Assembly (NCBI GenBank): GCA_002310015.1
Contig: DBYQ01000060.1
Coordinates: forward strand, 1 to 9,784
Origin: Bacteroidales bacterium UBA1182
GTDB taxonomy: Bacteria > Bacteroidota > Bacteroidia > Bacteroidales > Bacteroidaceae
Direction: 5' to 3'
DNA: 9,784 nt
Part shown: piece after piece, positions 1 through 6,900 of the stretch
Numbering within the stretch: position 1 is the first letter of the stretch
Layout: every line of letters begins with the position of its first letter
Notes under the pieces: generated by a model
Database searches by the model: none
Told to the model about the DNA's origin: nothing
The model's input: only the letters and a program-made list of their open reading frames with translations
Translations under genes and position numbers: made by a program

Positions 1-19
1 GTAAACAAAAATCAGGACG

Positions 20-38
20 GGTCAGAGTGACCTTTTTT
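20..38 (+). terminator. Possible small rho-independent terminator
   Basis: A 5-bp hairpin (GGTCA at 20-24, TGACC at 28-32, loop GAG) is followed directly by six T's on the plus strand. It could end a transcript entering from left of the window. The stem is short and nothing inside the window needs it, so this is a weak call. Confidence 0.35.
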
Positions 39-42
39 ATTG

Positions 43-79
43 GAGCGATAGACGAGTCTCGAACTCGCGACCTTCGGCT
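43..79 (-). pseudogene. tRNA-Gly 3' fragment (T arm and acceptor 3' strand only)
   Basis: On the minus strand these 37 bases match the 3' half of the intact tRNA-Gly at 172-244 without gaps (offset 128; about 32 of 37 identical). They carry the 3' anticodon-stem strand, the variable loop, a complete T arm (GCGAG, loop TTCGAGA, CTCGT), the acceptor strand CTATCGC and a T discriminator. The sequence that should hold the 5' half (80-118) contains no matching acceptor strand GCGATAG and no D arm, so it cannot fold as a tRNA. The T loop of this fragment is canonical, whereas that of the intact gene is not. It is either a decayed second tRNA-Gly or a 3' duplication such as integrating elements leave. 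It lies beyond the terminator of the intact tRNA. Confidence 0.6.
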
Positions 80-130
80 CTGGCGAGCGGGTAGCGAGCC
101 ATCGGACAAGCCTCTTGGCTTCCCAAACCC

Positions 131-166
131 AAAAAAGAGAAAAGGCTCCAAAATGAGGAACCTTTT
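131..166 (-). terminator. Terminator of the tRNA-Gly transcript
   Basis: Read on the minus strand, AAAAGGTTCC (166-157) pairs with GGAGCCTTTT (149-140) across a 7-base loop, with one T-G wobble. It is followed by CTCTTTTTT. It begins 6 bases after the tRNA discriminator base, the right place to end a monocistronic tRNA transcript. Confidence 0.7.
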
Positions 167-171
167 TCAAG

Positions 172-244
172 AGCGATAGACGGGGCACGATCCCGCGACC
201 TTCGGCTTGGGAAGCCAACGCTCTACCAACTGAGCTACTATCGC
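172..244 (-). tRNA. tRNA-Gly (anticodon CCC)
   Basis: The minus strand folds as a complete 73-base cloverleaf. It has acceptor GCGATAG/CTATCGC, a D arm GCTC-AGTTGGTA-GAGC, an anticodon arm TTGGC-TTCCCAA-GCCGA with anticodon CCC, variable loop AGGTC, and T stem GCGGG/CCCGT. The discriminator is T, as expected for glycine. CCA is not encoded. The T loop is unusual: it reads ATCGTGC, so position 54 is A and position 58 is T, the reverse of the near-universal T54/A58 pair, while T55, C56 and G57 are kept. The gene has its own promoter (255-285) and terminator (131-166). Confidence 0.9.
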
Positions 245-254
245 ATTGTGCATG

Positions 255-285
255 CAAAGATAATGCAAGCTTTTCAATTGTCAAT
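255..285 (-). promoter_or_regulatory. Promoter of tRNA-Gly, Bacteroidetes type
   Basis: On the minus strand there is a perfect -7 box TATCTTTG (262-255) and, 19 bases upstream, a -33 box ATTG (285-282) that is part of TTGACA. The -7 box ends 11 bases before the tRNA, so the 5' leader would be only a few bases. The -33 box lies inside the heptad repeat at 274-301. Confidence 0.75.
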
Positions 286-301
286 TATCAATTGTCAATT
301 A
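274..301. repeat. Tandem repeat, two exact 14-bp units (four heptads)
   Basis: The unit TCAATTGTCAATTA occurs twice in tandem with no mismatch (274-287 and 288-301). Each unit is itself two heptads TCAATTG and TCAATTA. On the minus strand this gives two TTGACA sequences 14 bp apart; the nearer one supplies the -33 element of the tRNA-Gly promoter. Confidence 0.85.
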
Positions 302-328
302 AAAAGGCTCCGGTCGGAGCCTTTTTTT
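301..328 (-). terminator. Strong bidirectional terminator after the DUF4301 gene
   Basis: AAAAAGGCTCC (301-311), loop GGTC (312-315) and GGAGCCTTTTT (316-326) form a perfect 11-bp stem, with A and T tracts on the two sides so that it works in either direction. The stop codon of the DUF4301 gene (327-329 on the minus strand) touches the hairpin, so it ends that mRNA immediately and separates it from the tRNA-Gly promoter. Confidence 0.88.
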
Positions 329-1856
329 AAGCGGGTTGGTGTTGAGGGCGGAGCAGGTCATTTACCGTCTTGACGGGGTTGAAGGTGCTGAGCGGAACCT
401 CAACAAAGATGGTGTTCCAGTCACTCATGGCTCCGTTCCAAAGACCTGGCAGTTCAAGGGCTTTCAGTGCACGGCCGTTCTTGGATTTGCTGGAAATAAA
501 GCCTGTGGCCTTGTCAACATAATCAGGCAGATTGAAACGCTGTCCCTTGTAGTTGCGTACGGCGCATACCAGATCAACGGGGTTGAAGTGTGTGCCCTTG
601 GTGAACATCTCCTTCTTGCGGGCATCATTCAGGTCAATCTGTGAACTTTCCAGAATCTGGAGTGATACTGTACCGTCACTATTGTAAGCCAGGAACGGAC
701 CACCGCCGGGTTCACCTACATTTTTGACCATGCCGCATACGCGGATGGGACGGTTGAGCTTGCTGTGCAGCCATTCTGCAAGTTGTTTGTTATCAAGATT
801 GTCCAAGTCATTCCTGCGGCAGCACAGGGTTTCGGTTACATATTTGGATATTGTCTTGAGTTTGGCTGCTGTATATTTTCCACTGTCAAGCAGGTGCAGG
901 TAATCAAATACCATGCTCTGGATGTTTACCAGTATGCCGGCCAGCAGTTTCTTGTAGGTAACGGTGTCTGCCTTAAGATGGTCAGGAACAACATTGTCTA
1001 TATTCTTGATGAATACTATGTCTGTGTCAAGTTCATTGAGGTTCTCAATAAGAGCACCGTGGCCTCCCGGGCGGAACAGTATTGAGCCGTCATCGTTGCG
1101 GAACGGCGTACCGTCAGCTGCAGCTGCAACGGTGTCTGTACTGGGTTTCTGTTCTGAAAAGGTGATGTTGTATGTGGTGCCGAACCGCTTGGAAAAACTC
1201 TTGCTGCAACTTGCTGCTAATTTCTTGAATAGCGGCCAGTGCTCCGGTGATACGGTAAAATGTATGTTTACCACACCGTCATTGCCTGATGCATACATGG
1301 AACTCTCTGCCATGTGTTCCTCAAAAGGAGTACGGGCAGATGTCTTGTAACTGTGGAATTTGAGCAAACCTTTAGGTAATGCTCCGTAATTCAATCCTTT
1401 GGAACCGAGAAGATTTGATACCACTGCTTTGTTGTTACCTTCAGCTATAAGTTCCTTTATTGATTTGCTTTCATTTGACAGGCATGAAGCATCAAGGTCC
1501 TTATAGAAAGCAAACTTCTCAACCCCGTCAAAGAAAGTTTTTTCAAATGTTGTGGTCGGAACAGAATAATCGGCGTCAAGGAAAGCAAAGAGATCCTTGA
1601 ACATGCGGCTTGCTGCACCTGAGGCCGGCACGAACTTGGTTATCGTGTGTTTGCCGTCGCTGCAATAGGCATCCCATGTCTTGATAAAGACATTCAACTG
1701 GCTGTCATCGACTGCAACTATACCGTTACCGACTGATGCGGCTGATTCTAACTCCAGGAAGGGAAATCCATTCTTAATTAGTTCCAACTGTGCTTTTACT
1801 TTATCAGCATTTGTTCCCTTCTTTTTAAACTGTTCCAGATCTTTCTCGTCAAACAT
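327..1856 (-). CDS. DUF4301 family protein, putative UDPGP-like nucleotidyltransferase
   Basis: A 509-residue cytoplasmic protein with no signal peptide or membrane segment. I recognise it as DUF4301, a Bacteroidetes family without an assigned function. Conserved-looking blocks are PASGAASRMFKDL (77-89), PKGLLKFH (161-168), FRPGGHGALIENL (261-273), KNIDNVVPD (284-292), GEPGGGPF (381-388), ELPGLWNGAMSDWN (468-481) and FNPVKTVNDLL (492-502). Their order and wording recall UDP-glucose/UDP-GlcNAc pyrophosphorylases: a glycine-rich N-terminal loop with R-M-x-K, a P-x-G-H-G loop, an N-x-D-N motif, and a late F-x-PVK-x-x-x-DLL block whose lysine (here K496) is functional in that family. A nucleotide-sugar transferase role is inference; the DUF4301 assignment is firmer. 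The ATG at 1856 follows a consensus promoter by about 37 bp and gives a natural N-terminus. It is transcribed alone and ends in the hairpin at 301-328. Confidence 0.85.
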   Translation of the reverse strand: MFDEKDLEQFKKKGTNADKVKAQLELIKNGFPFLELESAASVGNGIVAVDDSQLNVFIKTWDAYCSDGKHTITKFVPASGAASRMFKDLFAFLDADYSVPTTTFEKTFFDGVEKFAFYKDLDASCLSNESKSIKELIAEGNNKAVVSNLLGSKGLNYGALPKGLLKFHSYKTSARTPFEEHMAESSMYASGNDGVVNIHFTVSPEHWPLFKKLAASCSKSFSKRFGTTYNITFSEQKPSTDTVAAAADGTPFRNDDGSILFRPGGHGALIENLNELDTDIVFIKNIDNVVPDHLKADTVTYKKLLAGILVNIQSMVFDYLHLLDSGKYTAAKLKTISKYVTETLCCRRNDLDNLDNKQLAEWLHSKLNRPIRVCGMVKNVGEPGGGPFLAYNSDGTVSLQILESSQIDLNDARKKEMFTKGTHFNPVDLVCAVRNYKGQRFNLPDYVDKATGFISSKSKNGRALKALELPGLWNGAMSDWNTIFVEVPLSTFNPVKTVNDLLRPQHQPA

Positions 1857-1893
1857 ATAAATTAATATGAGTCCTTTATTATTTTGGGAAATC

Positions 1894-1925
1894 CAAATAT
1901 AGTGTTGTTTTTTTGATTTGACAAA
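1894..1925 (-). promoter_or_regulatory. Promoter of the DUF4301 gene
   Basis: On the minus strand the -33 box TTTG (1925-1922) and the -7 box TATATTTG (1901-1894) are separated by 20 bases, a full match to the Bacteroidetes housekeeping promoter. The expected start is near 1887, giving a leader of about 30 bases before the ATG at 1856. Confidence 0.8.
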
Positions 1926-1940
1926 GAAAAAGGATTCTAT

Positions 1941-1970
1941 GTTGAGTAATTGTTATTTTTCATAACTTAG
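1941..1970 (+). promoter_or_regulatory. Candidate promoter of the DUF1573 gene
   Basis: GTTG (1941-1944) and TAACTTAG (1963-1970) are 18 bases apart. The second differs from TAnnTTTG at one position and the first from TTTG at one. The position fits a leader of about 15 bases before the ATG at 1993, back to back with the DUF4301 promoter. Spacing and boxes are imperfect, so this is tentative. Confidence 0.35.
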
Positions 1971-1992
1971 CACCCGATAAAATACGCGTAAT

Positions 1993-2445
1993 ATGAGACT
2001 TTTAAAAATTTTTACCATGTCATTGTTTGCTGCAGTGGTTCTTCCATTGCAGGGAAGTGATGCTGTATCACAGGAGGATGAGAAATATCCTGAAATAACA
2101 TTTGAGAAAACCACACATGATTTCGGCCTGTTTGACAGGGCACACGGAGATAAGGTGTGCTGGTTTAAGTTCACTAATACAGGAGATAAGGAACTGCTTA
2201 TTCTTTCTGCCGGTTCCACTTGCGGTTGTACTGTGCCTGAATACCCCAAGACAGCAATAATGCCCGGTATGACGGACTCAATAAAGGTTTCTTACAGCGG
2301 TTCTACCAAGAGGGTTGGTAAAATGAAAAAGACCATATCCCTTACTACAAACTGTAAGATAAATTCTACATACCTTTATATAATGGGTGAGATGGTTGAG
2401 GAACTGGTGGCAGACAGAGTAAAACCGGAGGAAGAGAAAAAGTAG
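1993..2445 (+). CDS. Secreted DUF1573 domain protein
   Basis: A 150-residue protein with an N-terminal export signal (MRLLKIF, then a hydrophobic stretch to about residue 20, probable cleavage near 24 after SDA). It has no lipobox and no other membrane segment. The body is a single DUF1573 domain: ITFEKTTHDFG (35-45), a strand reading WFKFTNTG (57-64), the signature CGCT (77-80) and a following PGMTDSIKV (91-99). This is an immunoglobulin-like beta-sandwich common in Bacteroidetes envelopes; its molecular role is not established. The C-terminus is charged (EEEKK). A second Met at residue 9 is possible, but the first gives the basic n-region an export signal needs. It is divergent from the DUF4301 gene (136 bp between starts), and its stop is 3 bp from the trmO stop. 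No terminator is visible between them. Confidence 0.88.
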   Translation: MRLLKIFTMSLFAAVVLPLQGSDAVSQEDEKYPEITFEKTTHDFGLFDRAHGDKVCWFKFTNTGDKELLILSAGSTCGCTVPEYPKTAIMPGMTDSIKVSYSGSTKRVGKMKKTISLTTNCKINSTYLYIMGEMVEELVADRVKPEEEKK

Positions 2446-2448
2446 GGT

Positions 2449-3135
2449 TTATCTGTTCCGTCTTATTTCAGTTACCATAAGAGTGTCAGGGTCAGGTATC
2501 TTGAATTTTACTGAATAGCCTTCAAAATCAAATCCGTATTCGCGGTCAGGGTCATTCTGATAACGCGGACGCGGATCTTCTGCAAGAATACCCCGGAGCG
2601 CATCAAGCGTCTGGGGTTTTATTTTTGCTGTCATCTGCTCAGGTATTATCACGTTGAGGCGATGCATGCTTACAGAGCCGGTAAAGCCTTCAGTGGCATC
2701 GGGCTGACAATCAGTATATGGAATATATGGTTTGATGTCATAGATGGGTGTTCCGTCCATAAGGTCTGCTCCGCTTACGTGTAGAACGGGGCCATAGGGG
2801 GTGCTGAGTTCTATGGAATCCAGTTTCACGCAGGAGAGCCCTATAGGGTTGGGGCGGAAAGGGGAACGGGTGGCGAATACTCCCAGCCGGGTGTTTCCTC
2901 CCAGTCGGGGCGGGCGCACAGTGGGTGACCAGTCCTTACGTACGGCCTCAGAAAACTCCCAGATAAGCCAGATATGACTGAATCCTTCAAGGCCACGCAA
3001 GGCATCGGGATTGCGGAATTCGGGATTGAACACAATGGTTCCCTTGAGTTCGGGTACAAGCCCGCTCTGTCTGGGAATTCCGAATTTTGTAGGGAATCCT
3101 GTCCTTATGGTTGCTATTGGTACAATGCACCGCAT
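2449..3135 (-). CDS. trmO: tRNA (t6A37) N6-methyltransferase TrmO
   Basis: A 228-residue TrmO (TsaA/YaeB, UPF0066) protein, close to the length of the E. coli enzyme. The family methylates N6 of threonylcarbamoyladenosine at position 37 of ANY-decoding tRNAs (tRNA-Thr in E. coli) using S-adenosylmethionine, giving m6t6A. Diagnostic blocks are FGIPRQSGL (18-26), GFSHIWLIWEF (51-61), GVFATRSPFRPNPIGLS (85-101), GADLMDGTPIYDIKPYIPY (112-130) and the C-terminal DPRPRY (177-182), so both the N-terminal beta-barrel and the small C-terminal domain are present. I chose the ATG at 3135: a TTG at 3147 would add four residues, but the family begins a few residues before the conserved I-R-x-x-x-x-x-K-F-G-I-P-R-Q block. 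It runs tail to tail with the DUF1573 gene and head to head with the secreted-protein gene at 3192, only 56 bp away. No good -33/-7 pair is evident for it. Confidence 0.95.
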   Translation of the reverse strand: MRCIVPIATIRTGFPTKFGIPRQSGLVPELKGTIVFNPEFRNPDALRGLEGFSHIWLIWEFSEAVRKDWSPTVRPPRLGGNTRLGVFATRSPFRPNPIGLSCVKLDSIELSTPYGPVLHVSGADLMDGTPIYDIKPYIPYTDCQPDATEGFTGSVSMHRLNVIIPEQMTAKIKPQTLDALRGILAEDPRPRYQNDPDREYGFDFEGYSVKFKIPDPDTLMVTEIRRNR

Positions 3136-3178
3136 GGTAATTATCAATTCTAAGGGGCTAAGGTAATGAAAAAAAGAA

Positions 3179-3186
3179 TAAATTTG
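3179..3186 (+). promoter_or_regulatory. -7 box candidate for the sensor operon
   Basis: TAAATTTG is a perfect TAnnTTTG box, but no TTTG-like sequence lies 19-21 bases upstream. It ends only 5 bases before the ATG at 3192, so a transcript starting here would be nearly leaderless. It is the only promoter-like sequence seen for the four-gene operon. Confidence 0.35.
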
Positions 3187-3191
3187 CGGTT

Positions 3192-3941
3192 ATGGCAATA
3201 TCAAAGCTGTTAAAGAGATGGTGCATGTTGTTTGCAGCAATGTGGCTTTCCGCAACCAGTGTTGTGCAGGCCCAGGTGTTGCCGATACTCAACAGTTTCA
3301 GTAACAGGACATTCAACGGGACGGTTGATGTGTCGTGGCCGGTGCTGTTTGACGGATGTACTTTTGTAACAGACAGCGTGGTGCTGAGTCATTCATACGG
3401 CGCAGTGTTCCGTAACTGCAGGTTTGAGAGCAATACGGGTGTGCTGTATGTGGCCGATAGCGGTGACGGTATGATTCTGGCTGACTGCGAGGTGACAGGG
3501 TGTGACGGACTTATCATGAGCAGGATTTTCAATCCGGCATACAGGAACTATATCACAGGTGTAACGGTAAACTCTGAGGAGTGTTCAGTACTTGATGAAC
3601 AGGAGACTATAATTGATATTGACGGGCTTGAGCTTGCAGAAAGGGTGCTGGGTAAATCTGACGGGCCATTGTTCATGGTGATGAGCTCCGATTGTAAGGA
3701 ACTTGATGAAGGTGAACTTGCTCATCTTAGGGTTCGTGGTTTGGAAAAGGGGATGTTTGTGGGCTGGCGCTCATCGGTTCCGGGATTGAGACTCGCTGTT
3801 GATGATGACGGGCTTGGCTGCAGGGTATATGCGGATAATGTAGAAACAATCAATGAAACCATAATTTCTGCATATACTGAATACGGGCTTGAGGCGGCTT
3901 CCTTGATACGCTTTGTGTCTGAAAATATAAGAATAAGATGA
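3192..3941 (+). CDS. Secreted protein of unknown function with beta-helix-like repeats
   Basis: A 249-residue protein I cannot assign to a named family. Residues 1-28 are a clear signal peptide (basic KLLKRW, hydrophobic core, cleavage near VQA), so it should be periplasmic or exported. Residues 50-125 contain short degenerate repeats of the form hydrophobic-x-x-C-x-aromatic/hydrophobic: LFDGCTF (52-58), VFRNCRF (72-78), ILADCEV (95-101). They resemble the turns of a right-handed parallel beta-helix. The rest is acidic and likely beta-rich, with no catalytic motif recognised. It is the first gene of the operon; its stop overlaps the kinase start as ATGA, which implies coupled translation and a shared role. 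A periplasmic ligand-binding or accessory partner of the kinase is a reasonable inference. A later Met at residue 12 would remove the basic n-region, so the first ATG is preferred. Confidence 0.8.
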   Translation: MAISKLLKRWCMLFAAMWLSATSVVQAQVLPILNSFSNRTFNGTVDVSWPVLFDGCTFVTDSVVLSHSYGAVFRNCRFESNTGVLYVADSGDGMILADCEVTGCDGLIMSRIFNPAYRNYITGVTVNSEECSVLDEQETIIDIDGLELAERVLGKSDGPLFMVMSSDCKELDEGELAHLRVRGLEKGMFVGWRSSVPGLRLAVDDDGLGCRVYADNVETINETIISAYTEYGLEAASLIRFVSENIRIR

Positions 3942-6900
3942 TAAAGTTGGGATATTGGTTTGTATGTGCGTTGTTCTGTCTTGCTGCTTGCAGGCAGGCT
4001 CCGTTGCAGAATTCAGGGCTTACGGCGTTTGACCTGAATGAGAAAGCCATATCTTACCTCTGGAACAATCTGGATTCGGCCGAGCAGTATGCGCGGTTTG
4101 CCGAAGAGGTTTCGGGGCGTCATACTGATGAACGGGCCAAGGCTGTTAATACCCTGGCACGTATAGCATTCCTACGTATGGACTTTACTCAGGCCTGGGA
4201 ACTGTACAGCTCCGTGCCGTCCATCACGGGTAATATGCTGGAGGTGGTGGCATCAGAGATAGGGCTGATGCGTATATGCCAGCGCACATCGGACAATGTA
4301 TCTTTCTATGAATACCGCAACAGTATTCTGCTTAATCTGCGTGCCCTGCATGAGGAGCAGGAGGCTTTGAATGAAGCCCAGACGGAACGTCTGCTTTCAC
4401 TGGAGCGCTCATTCAGAATGGAGTCAGCACAATACTGGCTTGAACTGGAGCAGCGTTGGCAGGCCGCACAGGAGATGTCATATGTAGTTCCTGATAATCT
4501 GCTGCGTGATGACCATGACCGTTACTTGATGTACACCTACATGCACGGATTGGGAATAGGTCTTGGGGCGTACTATAATCCGGAGGAGATGGCCTCTCAG
4601 CGACTGCGCAGTCTGGACAATTGCTTGCGGAGTGCGGTGCGGTACAATAATGTGAGGATGCAGGCATTGAGTATAAGTGCCATATGCTCACTTCTTTTGG
4701 AGTATGGACCGGAGTTGGTGCTGGCAAGTGTCAGTGAAGATATGCTGACCCGCCTGAATGCATCAGGCGTGCAGCCGGAATTGCTGCCTACGCAGTTGGC
4801 ACTCAAGGCATTGCAACTGTCTGCATCGTACGGCGGTCAGTATGAGATTATAGAAAATGAGAGATTGCTGGCTTCATGTTATATAGAAAGAGGATTGTAT
4901 GAGGAGGCGCTTGGCGTACTTGGCACTGCTCTTGGCATGCTTAATGACAATTTCCGTCTCAACAGCGCCGGCAAAGTGAGTTGTGAGCCATTGGAGTATT
5001 TCAGAAGTGACGGTATCATTGTTGAGGAACAGTGGATGGCGGCAATGCCTCATGCCGTTGTACCGGAATGCCTGTCATCATTGCGTGAACAGATGAGCTT
5101 GGCCTTTTCAGGACTGGATAACAAACTTGCATCAGATTATAACAGAACGGTTTATCTTGAAATCCAGAAGAACATTCGTCTGGACCGCCGCTATGAAGCC
5201 CGTACCATACTCCTGAAACGTTCCAACCGCCGTCTGGTGGGAATGCTTTTTGCAGTGGCCGCAGCAATTGTACTGCTGCTGATATTCATCCTGCTGTTCC
5301 ATAAGCGCATCAATGCCGCCAACCGGAAGTATGTAGTGATGATGCAGAAGACAATAGGCCTATGTGAGAGCATACTGCGGCCGGTTTCTGTTGGTACGGA
5401 CATAATAGAATGGCTTAACGGTACAGTGGCTCCTCAATTGATGGAACTGACTGGGGCGGAGTCTGTTGTTATCGATGAGAAGGCGGAGATATCGGCTTCA
5501 TGGGGTGGAAGGCGCGTGAGTCGTGACAACCGTGCCGTGTTGAATACGGTGGCTCCGTTCCTGAAAGCTGCTCTTAAGAATGCTGATGAACTGGTGGGGC
5601 AGGCTGATCGTCTGAAAAAGGCAGAGAAGCAGCACTATCTGTACCGCCTGCATGCAGAGAACAATAAACGTGAGAATCTGGCCCGTAAGACCTGCTGCCA
5701 GGTGGTGGCTGAGTGCCTGCCGTTCATTGACCGTATGCGCTCTGAGATACGTCATATGGCGGATATGCCGGCAGACAGTCAGCAGTACGCCCAGAGTCTG
5801 CAGTACGTACGTGAACTTGCTGAGCGCATCAACCAGTACAATGACCTGTTGTCTCAGTGGATACGCATACGTCAGGGGGTGGTTGCTCTGAACATAGAGA
5901 GTTTCGGGGTGCAAAGTCTGTTCGATATAGTAAGCCGCAGCAGCCGCAGTTTCATGCAGAAGGGTGTGGAACTGAATGTGATGGATACGGACGCTGTGGT
6001 GCGTGCTGACCGCGTGCTCACACTGTTTATGATAAATACCCTGGCGGATAATGCACGCAAGTTCACTCCTGCGGGCGGAAAGGTTACTGTAGAGGCGCAG
6101 CAGGGTGATGATTATGTTGAGATATCAGTGTCCGATACCGGCGTAGGGCTGAGTGAAGAGGATGTCAGGCTTATCCGTGATGAAAAGGTGTTCGCTCCTG
6201 ATCAGATAGGTCAGGGCCAGAGCCAGGGTAAGGGAAGCGGATTCGGCCTTATGAACTGCAAGGGTATCATTGAGAAATACCGTAAAGCGGATGATCTGTT
6301 CCGCGTGTGCAGTTTTGGTGTGGAGAGCACGCCTGGTAAGGGAAGCCGGTTTTCATTCCGTCTGCCCAAGGGAGTAAGGCGCGCATTGAGTATTCTGCTA
6401 ATTCTGTGTGCAGGTGTGACATCCCGTGCCCAGATATCAGACAGTTTGCTTTATGTAGCGTATGACTATGCGAATCAGACATATCTGTGCAATACTGAAG
6501 GGCGTTTTGAAGATGCTCTTGTATATGCTGATTCGGCATTCCGTGCCTTGAATGAGGATTGTATGCTTCTTGTGGATTCTGATTATTGTTTCCTCAAGAT
6601 ATATGATGACGATTCGCCTGCCGAGACCGTCTGGCTTGAAGACGGTTTCCCCACGGACTATGAGACCATATTGTGGCTGCGCAATGAGATAGCCGTGTCT
6701 GCTCTGGCCCTGCGTGACTGGGAGGTTTATAGGTATAATGACGATGCATATCTTAAACTTTTCAAACGATATTTCGGAGAGTGGAAGATTGAGAAGGATT
6801 GCCGTGAACTGCAACGTACCAACAGCAATTTGTCCATTGCGGTCATTGTATTTGCGCTGATATTCCTGATATTGCTGCTTACCCGTTATGTGATGCATCT

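Noticed and set aside
12..284. Minus-strand open frame of 90 codons at the left edge
   Set aside because: It runs through the tRNA-Gly, its terminator and the tRNA fragment; structural RNA explains the sequence.
274..301. Heptad tandem repeat as a CRISPR array
   Set aside because: The units are 14 bp and contiguous, with no spacers and no cas genes nearby.
964..1350. Plus-strand frames opposite the DUF4301 gene (also 336-644 and 765-1085)
   Set aside because: They are antisense to a well-conserved family gene, have no promoter or ribosome-binding site and no recognisable domain.
3136..3147. TTG start four codons upstream for trmO
   Set aside because: The ATG at 3135 matches the normal N-terminal length of the family, and there is no ribosome-binding site favouring the TTG.
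5498..5914. Minus-strand frame (138 codons) within the kinase
   Set aside because: It is a shadow of the kinase coding frame with no independent support.
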